Both the position numbers and the translations under genes were made by a program. DNA of 18,180 bases. Origin: Acanthaster planci. Lineage: Eukaryota > Echinodermata > Asteroidea > Valvatida > Acanthasteridae. How positions within the stretch are numbered: the first letter of the stretch is position 1; each line of letters opens with the position of its first letter. Below are positions 9,268 to 18,180 of this stretch, piece by piece. The notes beneath the pieces were generated by a model. It saw only the letters and a list, made by a program, of their open reading frames with translations, ran no database searches and was not told the origin of the DNA. The DNA lies in NCBI RefSeq assembly GCF_001949145.1, contig NW_019091480.1:1187623-1205802 (forward strand), read 5' to 3'.

Positions 9268-9512
9268 TTAGCACCAAAAGAGCCAGGTTATTTTGGCCCA
9301 TCTCATCCAGGGGGGGGAATGTACATTTTTGGCTGACCTGTCTCGAAAGAACAGTATATTTGACGTCAAAAATTTTGTGTCAAAATGATTGCAAAGAGTT
9401 ACATGTACTCTAAAAACGTCTACAGGCTAGACCCTAAAAAATGCTCTGCCATGATATCAAGAAAAATGTCAAGGGGGTTGGATTCCCCTCCTCCCGGCTC
9501 TTTTAGGGTTAA
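9268..9512. mobile_element. piggyBac-like non-autonomous element (MITE)
   Basis: The right end reads CCCGGCTCTTTTAGGG followed by TTAA (9493-9512). In reverse complement this is TTAA-CCCTAAAAGAGCCGGG. The left end at 9268-9287, TTAG-CACCAAAAGAGCCAGG, matches it at 13 of 16 terminal positions, with one change in the TTAA. A TTAA target and a CCC-starting inverted terminus are the hallmarks of piggyBac-family elements. At about 245 bases it carries no transposase. A third copy of the end occurs at 17870-17889. Confidence 0.65.
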
Positions 9513-9816
9513 TGCAGGGACATGTCTGTATAGTTCTGGATAATTTGTGGCGAGAGTTCCTGTCATTCAGCTCAGTATGCTGAAGAGGCAGCAAGAACTA
9601 CCTACAGTCATACCATCAAATAAATAATGGGTATCATTTTAGCCTGCTATATGTGTGCTCCTTTTAGTCTAATTTGGGAGTCAGTTCAACAGTACCCCAC
9701 GATTGGGGGTGGGGGGGCAAATTTCACAGTTAGGCTCCGGTATTGTGAAACAGCTTTCATGCATTGGCTAGGCAAGGAATATTTTGACATTGACAAGCCC
9801 TGCCCCCTCCTTTCAG

Positions 9817-9852
9817 ATGTTAGAGGTATGGACAGCTGGCAAAATCGGGATG
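9817..9852 (+). CDS. Possible cassette exon in the vault-binding domain
   Basis: A very strong acceptor (gccctgccccctcctttcAG, 9816) precedes two donors: GTATGG at 9826 and GTAAAT at 9853. They would give exons of 9 or 36 bases. Both enter and leave in phase 1, as required between 9140 and 10891, and both are open. The inserts would read DVRG or DVRGMDSWQNRDG in place of the single junction glycine. Skipping also keeps the frame. The strength of the acceptor is the main argument; the donors are moderate. Confidence 0.3.
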
Positions 9853-10890
9853 GTAAATGGAACCAATGAAGATTTGGGACTGGTCATGAAAGGACAACTC
9901 ACTGATTCAAAATGCACTCCTTATGTCTCCAGAAAGATTGAGCTGAAAATAGATTGGCTTGTATAAATGCTTCAATGCATTTTAAGATTTTCCTGACAAT
10001 TTCCGCCAATGTTAACTTTGACAGCAACATTCTTAAGTGGATATACCTCCCTCAGTTCTTAGACTGTCTGCATTTCGACATCTTGTTTGTCCTTAGCTGG
10101 GAACATCTGATACCTTTTGTTGTACAAGCAAACTGTCCTGCTGAAGTCAAACGGTGGTGATGCCAATTTTCACAGTAATATTCCCTTGGGTAATGAAGAG
10201 TTTCTATCTGTGGAATCTATAGGAAAGTATAGAGACAATTTCTACAGCACATTAATGCTATTGAAGAAATTCTCCACATACCTTTTCTAAGATGGTTATT
10301 CATTATCAATCTGGTCGACAACAAGTCTATCACTGTCACTCACAAGTCTGTTTCACCTATAGGCCAATTACAAGTCAGGCAAGTCCTTGAACAAGCAGGT
10401 TAGGCACTTGTAAATTGCAGGTCAGCATCAAATCAAATCACAAGTCAGGTCATTAGTAAAGTTACAAAGGATCGTCTTTGTCATAGTTGATAACATGGCT
10501 TGTTGATGCTCTGAGCATCATACTGAAGAAGTAGTTGTCTGTGAAAGGCCCTAAGAAGCACCTTTTGTTTAGCCTTTTGTGGCAATCTGGTTACTTTTTT
10601 CTCAAACTGTTTGCCAGGCCAGGTACTGTTTTTTTTTTAATTTCCTGAGGAAGCAGTGAGAAGGTGTGTTACCTCAGGTTTCTTTCAGATTCCCAGAAAA
10701 AATCTCTCTTCAGATTTGCCCAACCGATACAAGTATGGGTCAACTTACTTTGAAACAACCTCCAGGGATTAATTTTGAAGTAACACTTTAATTAAAATCA
10801 AAGGGATAAAATGTCCACAGTAGCAGACTACAAGCTTTGACCTGCACCAACATGATTATCTCTCCTCTTTCATCCATGGCTTGCAAATAG

Positions 10891-11135
10891 GGGAGGAGGT
10901 CGCTTTAAAAATTGAGCGGCTAGTGGCCACCTACCTGGTCATCCTGTACCTGAATTGCTTCTTGGAGGGCCCGCGCACTCCCACCATCGGCCCCCAAGAG
11001 AGGGAGATGATTACCCAGTCTGTCCTGAAGGCAGAGAGGTTTGTTAGCCAGGTGGAGAGCGAACACCCGTCCCTGGCTCGGCGCCTGGAGTTGGGGAGCA
11101 GCTGGGACGAGGTCTGCCGGGATATCTTCAAGTAG
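10891..11135 (+). CDS. PARP4: PARP4-like vault-binding domain, last exon and stop
   Basis: Acceptor gcttgcaaatAG (10890), phase-1 entry, 80 further codons and a TAG stop at 11133-11135. It encodes EEVALKIERLVATYLVILYL, a middle helix-rich part, then VESEHPSLARRLELGSSWDE and VCRDIFK. The pattern 'hydrophobic VAT-L-VL', then 'HPS-RLELG-WD' is the end of the PARP4 vault-interaction domain. In vertebrates the family continues about 20 residues after the 'WD' helix, so this copy ends early. Alternatively a weak donor (GTAGGT, 11132) just before the stop leads to another exon. GC content is clearly higher than in flanking introns, as expected for a conserved coding exon. Confidence 0.88.
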
Positions 11136-11161
11136 GTGTAATCAAGGTCCAATCCACAAGT

Positions 11162-11167
11162 AATAAA
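11162..11167 (+). terminator. Polyadenylation signal AATAAA
   Basis: AATAAA starts 27 bases after the TAG stop at 11133-11135, which would give a very short 3' UTR. A T-richer stretch follows (aatactgtttaccg). Plausible, but AATAAA is common in AT-rich DNA. Confidence 0.4.
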
Positions 11168-11401
11168 TAATAATAGTAATACTGTTTACCGAAAATGGGC
11201 CACTTGGGAGACATTCCCATAAGAACGTGCACAAACTTTACTGTCCCATAATTAAATATTCCCTAATCTGATCTGAACCAAACTTTGTATGTTTTCAATT
11301 TAGACCCTAATCTATCATCTCTCAAAATTTGGACAAAATTTGGCCTCGTTCTGGTAGCTGGGGCATAAGGGTGACATTGAAATGTCTCCCTAATGACCCA
11401 T

Positions 11402-11500
11402 TTTTAAGAATAATTAATATAATTAATATAATTAATTATAATAATGATCAACATTTATAAAGCACTCAATCCATTGAGCTGCTCTTAGGCAAAGTAATCT
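11402..11500. repeat. AT-rich dispersed repeat, second copy
   Basis: A run of ATTAATATA units leads into ATAATAATGATCAACATTTATAAAGCACTC and GAGCTGCTCTTAGGC. The order of words resembles the segment at 259-340, where TTTTATAAAGTGCGCTCC follows an AATAAT run. The similarity is partial and the ends are not defined. Confidence 0.35.
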
Positions 11501-13384
11501 TTATTTTGAAAGGGTGGGGCACAAAACGAGGGAATTCTTTACATTAACTCCATGAGGGAAGGGACTAGATATTTTTACGCACTTCCTGCGGGGAGCGAAA
11601 TGAAATTTGCCAAATTTGTCTTCTCACATTATAAAAAAAAACCGAAGTGCCTGCTTTTTGTCAGCCATCGACAAACATGTATGTCTGCCAGTTGGTGTAA
11701 TCATTGAAGTGTATATTGTCAAGCACTTCATTGCTGACAGCAGATGGAATACTGAAGAACAGTGGAAACTCTCTGTTACAGCTCATTACGTGAGTAATCT
11801 GTGGCTGTGTGAGAACCAAGGTCCTTGTCATATGCTTTAAGGGAATAAGCAAAAATGTTCTTCTGAAACAGCAGATTAGATTGCAACATGCCATATGGCT
11901 CATAGAGGCCACCGTTACAGAGTCTGTACTTGAACTCGCCGGTTTAAGTAGTTTTGGACTGGTCAATAGTGAGAACTGATCTTTTTTGAGAACTTAATCA
12001 TCAGAAGGGCGATTTCAGAAGTAATTTTTGGTGGTGCAAACAAAAGAGGGATTTCGCTATGTAAAGTTTTTTATTATGGCCTTACTAGAGGGTGAGGAGG
12101 ACTTTTCATAAGAAGTTACCAAGAGGAAAGAAAACGGTCCTCAAAAATGCCTTTTGCACATCTTATTTCAAAGAACCAAAAATTGTCCTGGGGAGGATGC
12201 ATGGCCAGTTACCCCCTGCCCCCCTCTCACCTTCTCTCTGATCGTGACGGATCGATCAAATATCCATGTTTGGTACAAGAGGAATTTTGCTGAATGTGAA
12301 ATAATATTATGGGTTTGAATGTTTGTCATGATGATCTATACTTCTTCAACTCAAATCAGTGGGAGTTATATCCTTGTTACCGACTATATTCAGAAAGACA
12401 ATGTACATGTATTACTCCCTAATACGCAGAGGCTTGGAAGTTATATAATAGATGTTTCTATCCTGTTCTGTTTGAATACTACATGTACCTGTCAAACTGT
12501 TACCTATTGGAGGTTATTAATGTTCAAGTAGCAAAGCATTATTCTTTCATATCATGCTATACCGTTTGTCTCACTGACTCCGTGATTGATTCTTACCTAT
12601 ATTCCTTGCTTCACCGAGCGAATTATACTCATTAGTAGTTTAAGATACTAAAACAGCTGATTTGTATTGAACTAAATTTGACTTTAAGACATCAAGACTA
12701 GTTTACTGAATGTTGAATCACCGCTTGATATTTGCTGGGACCAGTGACCTCGCAGCTTAAAGTAATTTACGTGTACCTCTGAATTTCATTATATACTGTT
12801 CATGTCATTTACTCAAGGTGTTTAATCAGATTAAGTTAAATCACACAGAAATTCATGTATCAAGATTTTTGTTTCACAGATGTTTTAATGACTGATATCT
12901 TGAACTAGAAATGACACTTGATTGCACAATTTATTTCATTTTCTTCTGATTTCAGAACTATGAGTAATTCAAAATTAAGTGAAATTTATGTAATGAATGA
13001 ATGAAAAAAGTTTTTTTTTTCAAATGTGCCTTTTTTTGGCAATGCGATCATAGCATTTGATATGACTTAACTAGAGCATGATCTTATTTGTGAAAATTAT
13101 TTGTGAAAATTATAACATTGTGGTAACTTGTAAAGTGCATGCAACGAGACCAGATTACCATTGAAAACAGCTAGCATTGCCAATGCAGAATACCAGGCGA
13201 AGTTGCCAGCCATGATGATGTTTTGGAAAATTGGTTTCCTTACAAAACCAGACGAGCAGATATATATGTGGCTACGGAAATAATGCTCATATCCCTGGCG
13301 CGTTTCTAAGTAATCATGGACTATTCATTTCAATTAAATGCAGATAGCGAGTCCAAGATTTTCCGGACCAACATTTTACGATTT

Positions 13385-13452
13385 TTGGGGGGTGGAGGAC
13401 AGACAAAGGGTTTTTTGTGGGGGGGATAAAGTTCCCCAGCCCCCACCCCCGT
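13385..13452. repeat. G-rich/C-rich inverted segment
   Basis: TTGGGGGGTGG (about 13385) and GTGGGGGGG (about 13420) precede CCCCAGCCCCCACCCCC (about 13435-13451). The G and C blocks can pair into a hairpin. The flanking sequence GTAGAATCGCGCCTGATG suggests the end of a dispersed repeat rather than a gene feature. The family is not identified. Confidence 0.35.
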
Positions 13453-13901
13453 AGAATCGCGCCTGATGTATCTGTTTACTAAAGATAAAAGCGCTTATCA
13501 TTATGTGTCTGATACGCTCTCTACACTGTACGATATATGATGGTGGAAGGATCACATTAAATAATTTCATGTACATCTATACTGAAATATTGTAACTGGG
13601 TAATTTTGTACCCTGGTCATTCTAATACAGGTTGCCTATACAAAACTATATCGAAAGGATTGTGCAGAAATAAAGTGATATCAGAAAAAAATGAGCCTGT
13701 GTTTTCTTTATTTTCTTTCTTTGAAGGTAAAACATTGTATATTAAAAAGGCTTACCTTAAAGCGTTTTCCCAGGGCCACCGTAGAAATTCTTTGGGAGTT
13801 AATTCATGTGACGTGACCCGTCAGAAGTTAATTATTAAGCTAGCAACATAACCAAGCTGCCCCATCAAAGTGATTGGAAGCTTTCCGAACGTTGTTGAAA
13901 G

Positions 13902-14283
13902 ATGCATCTGACTGTTGTAGTAATAGGCCTAATGGGTATCGTTCTAGGCGTAGAGGCTGGAGCAGCGGCCTCGGAGGCAGGGGCTGCGGCCGCAGAAGCC
14001 TGCGAAGGGATTGCTGGAGCCGCCGAGACAGCTGAAGCCATCAGTGCCGACTTCGAGTCTGGTTCCGAACCGCGTCTAAAGCCGTAGCTAAAGCGGAAGA
14101 AGCGTTAGCCTCAGGCATCGAGGAGTTGTCTCTGTGGGTCTTGGTAAGGATCGGTGCTGCAAAATGATAGCTGAGATTGTGGTCATCGAGCCGATCTTGG
14201 AAGCAATCACCTCGGATCCGGCGGCTAAGGCTCAGGCTAAGAAGCTTATCGATATGCTGACCACTTGCTCAGACTGGTTATAA
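13902..14283 (+). pseudogene. Broken coding sequence for a small secreted Ala-rich protein, unrecognised
   Basis: An ATG at 13902 opens with MHLTVVVIGLMGIVLGVEAG, a good signal-peptide pattern. An alanine-rich stretch with one Cys (EAGAAAAEACEGIAGAAETA) follows. This frame stops at 14085. Coding-like sequence continues in a second frame from about 14072 (ASKAVAKAEEALASGIEE) and then in a third from about 14120 to a TAA at 14281-14283 (GLGKDRCCKMIAEIV, then AKKLIDMLTTCSDWL). Both changes have the effect of one missing base (or two extra). The total would be near 125 residues with four Cys, mostly helical and amphipathic. GC is much higher than in the surroundings. It could be a decaying gene, or an intact gene with two sequencing errors. 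I do not recognise the family and assign no function. Confidence 0.5.
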
Positions 14284-15247
14284 GAGCACACCGACAAAAC
14301 CACCATTCAGGAAGGAATGGCAATTCCACCCTCGAGTGGCGTCCCCTCAAAGTTCCTGCCCACACTAGGAGCGATGCGTATTTGGTATCCCTAATCTTAA
14401 AAAGTCATCGTGTAATATAGGTATTACAACCTTTTAAACGGTATTCAGTTTCGTCTTGCGACAAATACTGTCTTCCAAACATCTCATCCTCAAGAATTGT
14501 TCTTACAGGGTGCACAGTGTGTATGGCAACTGAGAGCAAGCATTTAGCACACAGGTGTAGCGACGATGAAAAAGATTTAAACCCTTGGGATCGTTTTACC
14601 CCCGTCGAAACATCCTGAAACCCCTCCCTAGAAAACTTCTAGACTTGCTCTACTTTCACTCTTGATATACCACGTTCGTCATCCTGTTGATCAGCCAGTT
14701 AAGGTGTGCCGTTAAAGGTACAAAATTTCAAATGCATGGATGAAATTTTCTGGAAATTTTTGTTCAGATGATGCGGAGATTATCTATTTGTGTGTGATCA
14801 TACAGGCTACTGGAGTTCTCTCGACTCTTTCGAAACAAGTGGGAGCGAAGAACCTGACGATATCACCTGGTGATACGTTGTTGGGTGTAAGACGTGGGCG
14901 GTACGCTTGTAGAAAGCTGCCGTCACGTTGCCGAGCATATCCTACATTAGCAAAAACTCTGCACCCCGTAAGTTCTCTCCCAGCCTGCGCCTCTAAGATT
15001 AGTGGACAGAGATGCTGCTGGGAATGGCCTAATTCTTCCCGATCGAGCTGCGATTATACCTCGTCTGTAGATCCTACTATGATGCTGTTAGGCCAAGACG
15101 AAGTCAATGTGTATGCCGTCTGTATATTAAGTTGTTGCGCTGGGACCACAGGCCATTCGACCCTGCTATGTATGTTCAAAATGTTGGCACGGCCTCCCCG
15201 TCTATGAAGACATTACACCGTTCCTGTCAGTTCTAAAAACATAGAAG
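14284..15247 (+). other. Coding-looking fragments in several frames
   Basis: The longest open frame is 14740-15207 (155 codons, cysteine-rich, no signal peptide or domain recognised). Natural-looking peptides also appear in other frames. Examples are the 31-codon frame at 14523-14618 (MATESKHLAHRCSDDEKDLN, then PWDRFTPVETS), GYWSSLDSFETSGSEEPDDI just after 14806, and LYIKLLRWDHRPFDPAMYVQ near 15135. Such frame hopping, together with raised GC, fits an eroded gene or mobile-element remnant. It could also be chance. I cannot name a family or fix exon boundaries. Confidence 0.25.
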
Positions 15248-15315
15248 ATCTCACCACGATTAGCCACGCCCTTCTGGTATTTTCAGGACGTGGTAAGATC
15301 GTGTCTCAGTGAGAT
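15248..15315. repeat. Interrupted hairpin of 18 base pairs
   Basis: ATCTCAC (15248-15254), CACGAT (15255-15260) and CCACG (15264-15268) pair in order with GTGAGAT (15309-15315), ATCGTG (15298-15303) and CGTGG (15289-15293). A 5-base bulge and a 3/4 internal loop interrupt the stem, and the terminal loop is 20 bases. No known element was recognised. Confidence 0.5.
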
Positions 15316-18180
15316 AGATGTGAAGCCTAAATTTGGTTTTGTGCCAATCAAGAACGATGGATTAGATATGCGTGCACCAGACCAATCGCAAGACGCAAAT
15401 TTAATAGTTTTGAGCAATTTGGATGCGATCAGGTCCGACATTGGCACTACGTAGCCGCACTGCTTTGCAGAGGGATGCCTTTTCAAAACGGCTAGTTTTC
15501 CCAGTTAGGGAAATAACCCTCGTGTTAGGGGTAGCTTGCTTTGGGTGAGAATTTCGCAAAAAGTCACCGGTCAACCGATCAAAATTGAAAGGAAAATGAA
15601 AAGCAACACGTTTAGCATCACGTTTTCTTTGCAGCCTAAACAGTGAGTACTTTAAAAGAATTCTGAAGTATAGGGATTTGTCGCTGGTGTTTGTGAATCT
15701 ATTTATCGGCATGCACCCATAAAGGTGGCGTGGCTTACTGGTTGACAAGTGCGCGATGACGTCAACGCATAGGCCTAATCCGATGATGTGTATTCACTGG
15801 AGAATAAAAAGAAATACGTGGTGCAACATTGCATCCCTTAAACTCAATGCACCGCTCATAGTAAGCTGAAGACCACTGAGAGACTAGTGTTTTCGGTAAG
15901 TTTGCCAAACTGTTCTTTGTTCTATGCTCAAATATGAAAAGCCGCAACTGTACTACTACAGCCCTTGAATTCTTAACTTTGTGTTTCAATAACTCTATTT
16001 TCATCGTTTGTTTCTCTATTTTAAATCGCACTTTGGATTCTTTTTGGTTTTATGCTGAAGACAAAGTTTTGCGAGGAAAACTCTGACGTCACTCCATAAT
16101 GCACTGAACCTCATCAGTGTCGCATTAATTTGTTAACTCTGTGACAGTCTGTCCTCAATCCTCCCGTTTCAGTATGATTTTTTGCACACGCTGTGTGTTG
16201 AATTAATTAATGAACAGGGTTTATTTAAATGTTTTGCTGTCGTACATTTCCGTTTCTTTTGTAGTAAACTAGGTCAGTATATGATGATCAGCCAGCGAGT
16301 GTTCTTTTCTCAGAGCAGTGTGTTGGGAAACAAATCCAGCAAATTTAATTAATGAAAAAGTGTAAGCCGAACAGTGTCTGACATTGTTTGCATCACAGCG
16401 TTAGTACTATATCACTGAACAACTGAAGATTTTTGGCTTGAACAATTTTTAATATTCAAAAAGTGCCCCTTCCAGAAGATTTCTAAAAAGTTTTCTTGCA
16501 TTGAAGAAGAGTGTCAAGATGCTTTAGAGATGAGTCTCAGATGAAATTCATCGCATGTATCCTTGAATGAAAGCCAAAGACGACCCCAAGCCCGGCCCTC
16601 GCATTTCAGAATATTCTGCAGGCACTGTTAAGTGTTAATGTTGGTCTTGAACGCCCACACACACCCCCTATGGCGCATGGGGGTTGTTGGGCGAAACCTT
16701 GCATTTATCTCTTCATGCACGAATACTCATTTCTCTCCTTTGTGAGCAACGATTCCTCCCTGAAGTTGTCCTTTCGCTGTATGACATCCATAAATGCATA
16801 GGGTACTCAACAAGCGCCCCTTTACTTTGGCATAAGGGCCTTCGATAGATCAGCCTTATAGACTCTCGTGTTGGCTACTGTATGGACAACAAATCAATGA
16901 ACAATATCGACACATAGATCTGTTTACACAGATAGTATACATGTAGATCGAAGACGCTTAGTTCGAATTTCCAGGTTTCCACGTAATTTAACAAGGCAGT
17001 GGGTTCACTCATGTCGTGTCCAGTAGGTCAGTGCTCTTTGGTTGTTCAAATCATGGAGGATGAATACAGAAGGAGTTTGAACTGCCCGGGCTATAGCAAT
17101 TACCGCTTTCTGGCATGTCCGGTATTTCCATAGCCATAGCAAATGCTTGATGCACCACCTATATCACAAACATAAGCCCTCTTTGTACCCCATGCTCATC
17201 GTGGCAACTTTTCGCTGGTAATCTGCATCGTTAAAACGTTGTGTACTGCAGCACAGGAAGTTGAACGTTCATGCTATCGTTGGTGCTTGGTATGATCTGA
17301 CAACAACTTCAAGTTTAATGCTTGCACAGGCTTTGATTAGGCTGTGTGCCCTAAGTGTTCGTGTTCAGTTGTTGCCCTTATCAAACGCTTTCTTCTAGAG
17401 TTATTTTTGGAATAAATAGCCAAATTGTTTGTAAGATATTGTGTTTTATTTGAATCATTTTCATTACGGCATTTATACAAAGAGATCAATTCTTTTGCTG
17501 CAGTCCAACTTGGCAGAAAACGCCAAGCCGTTGGACGTATAGACAAAACTGCCTTGGGTATTTTTCTTTTTTACTTGAATGTTTGTAATGAGTTTAGATT
17601 TGTGGAATTTTTTTTCTTGGTTTTGGCTTCATTCACATTAATGCCATTGAACAGCATAACTATATGAACAAATATGTTTCTGCTTGGTTACTGCTTGTAT
17701 CTAAAAGACAATTGGTAAAGTGCAAGCGCAGAGTGGAATTATTATTATCATTATTTATTTGGCCTTCAACAACAGATACAGAAAACCATACAAAATACAT
17801 ATTCATACCAAGTTTTAAAGAATTTGGGTGTGGCACAGCGAGTTCTTAGGGGTGCAGTGAGATAAATAACCCGGCTCTTTGAGGGTTAAATCGATTTTTT
17901 GTGGTCTGACTCAGTTGTTACAAATTTGTGGTTCCATTTGAGAATTAGGGGCACAAATCCCCACAGAAAGTCAATTTAAGACACTGCCTCTCTGTGGCAA
18001 AACGAAGCGCGACTATAGGGCATAACAAACTCTCATTCATTTTTAATGTATGGCGCGCAGTTGCTATGTTCGGAAGGCCTACCACATGGGCGTCATTAGT
18101 TTTACTGTTTTATTCCACCGCCACGCCGTTCCATTCGGCAGTTTGGCAACATCGTCATTCAATGTGTAGCGGGCATAATA
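15316..18180. other. Non-coding sequence, no supported gene
   Basis: Minus-strand open frames at 15283-15486, 15401-15748 and 15762-16031 overlap or abut but share no frame and no domain, so I did not call them. There is a TTATTATTATCATTATTTATTTGGCC-type stretch near 17739-17763 that looks like the tail of a dispersed repeat, and a TTAA-type element end at 17870-17889. No promoter or RNA gene was seen. Confidence 0.45.
17870..17889. repeat. Solo piggyBac-like terminal repeat
   Basis: CCCGGCTCTTTGAGGG followed by TTAA matches the right end at 9493-9512 at 18 of 20 positions, including the TTAA. The partner end was not found upstream or downstream within the window, so this is a truncated or solo end of the same family. 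Confidence 0.55.

Larger units (their letters stand above)
9141..10890. other. Intron with MITE and a possible cassette exon
   Basis: Contains a piggyBac-like MITE (9268-9512), a strong internal acceptor at 9816 (see separate entry) and a foldback-family word near 10523-10546. GATGCTC-T-GAGCATC (10505-10519) is a 7-bp perfect inverted repeat. Around 10340-10450 the word ACAAGTC recurs several times in degenerate form. A T run lies near 10630. No other exon is supported. Confidence 0.55.
11136..13901. other. AT-rich intergenic sequence, no supported gene
   Basis: No coding sequence could be supported. It holds an AT repeat (ATTAATATA-like, about 11408-11435), a second copy of the TTTATAAAG repeat (11437-11475) and an exact 13-base tandem duplication, ATTTGTGAAAATT (13086-13098 and 13099-13111). 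A G-rich then C-rich segment (13385-13450) can fold on itself. The open frames at 11607-11966 and 13606-13851 overlap opposite-strand frames and show no features. Confidence 0.55.

Noticed and set aside
9627-9966. Plus-strand open frames of 80 and 60 codons as a single exon
   Set aside because: No suitable donor at their ends. Only the short segment after the acceptor at 9816 was kept as a possible cassette exon.
10330-10450. CRISPR-like or satellite array from recurring ACAAGTC words
   Set aside because: Spacing and flanks are irregular, copies are degenerate and few, and the host is eukaryotic.
14806-14967. A 162-base, phase-0 exon between catacAG and GTAAGT
   Set aside because: The splice signals are good and the frame is open, but no partner exons could be found and competing frames look equally coding. 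Kept only inside the coding-like region entry.
15401-16031. Minus-strand open frames of 115 and 89 codons
   Set aside because: No domain, no coherent splice pattern and low-complexity composition; judged chance frames.

Overview
This window looks like nuclear DNA from an intron-rich animal, probably a marine invertebrate deuterostome. The grounds are short exons with GT-AG boundaries, AT-rich introns, a tRNA-derived SINE fragment, TTAA-flanked inverted-repeat elements and many ACATGTA-type words. An echinoderm, hemichordate or amphioxus would fit. I cannot choose between them and hold the assignment loosely. Nothing suggests a prokaryote: there are no operons and no dense ORFs.

The main content is the 3' half of one plus-strand gene, from about 578 to 11135. 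I read it as a PARP4-like (vault poly(ADP-ribose) polymerase, VPARP) gene. The last three exons (8768-8835, 9041-9140, 10891-11135) encode about 136 residues that resemble the C-terminal part of PARP4 which binds major vault protein and carries it into vault particles. Upstream come small acidic exons (2254-2397, 2952-3023), one lysine/glutamate-rich exon with an unsettled 5' boundary (5382 or 5401 to 5433), and a 1.7-kb exon (6149-7846). The large exon encodes a disordered linker with a tandem 41-residue FG-type repeat, PPLP-type proline motifs and lysine-rich NLS-like clusters. The catalytic PARP, BRCT, VIT and vWA parts expected in this family are not visible and would lie before position 1. 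Phases agree (phase 1 to 1, then 0, then 1) from 6149 to the stop codon, and from 578 to 3023. The junction 3023 to 5433 is the weak link.

Two possible alternative-processing signals sit in the 3' half. Reading through the donor at 7847 gives a short in-frame tail, a stop and an immediate AATAAA with a GT-rich stretch, which would give an isoform without the vault-binding domain. A very strong acceptor at 9816 heads a possible in-frame cassette exon inside the vault-binding domain.

Downstream of the stop (11136-13901) is AT-rich sequence with repeat fragments and no convincing gene. At 13902-14283 there is a small GC-rich, alanine-rich, apparently secreted coding sequence broken by two frame changes; its family is not recognised. 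The stretch 14500-15250 has further coding-looking fragments in several frames. After that, 15316-18180 has nothing I can support as a gene, apart from one TTAA-type repeat end at 17870-17889.

Repeats: a foldback element (1607-1820), a hairpin (1342-1408), a SINE fragment (8195-8300), a piggyBac-like MITE (9268-9512), two copies of an AT-rich 'TTTATAAAG' repeat (near 259 and 11437), and an 18-bp interrupted stem at 15248-15315.
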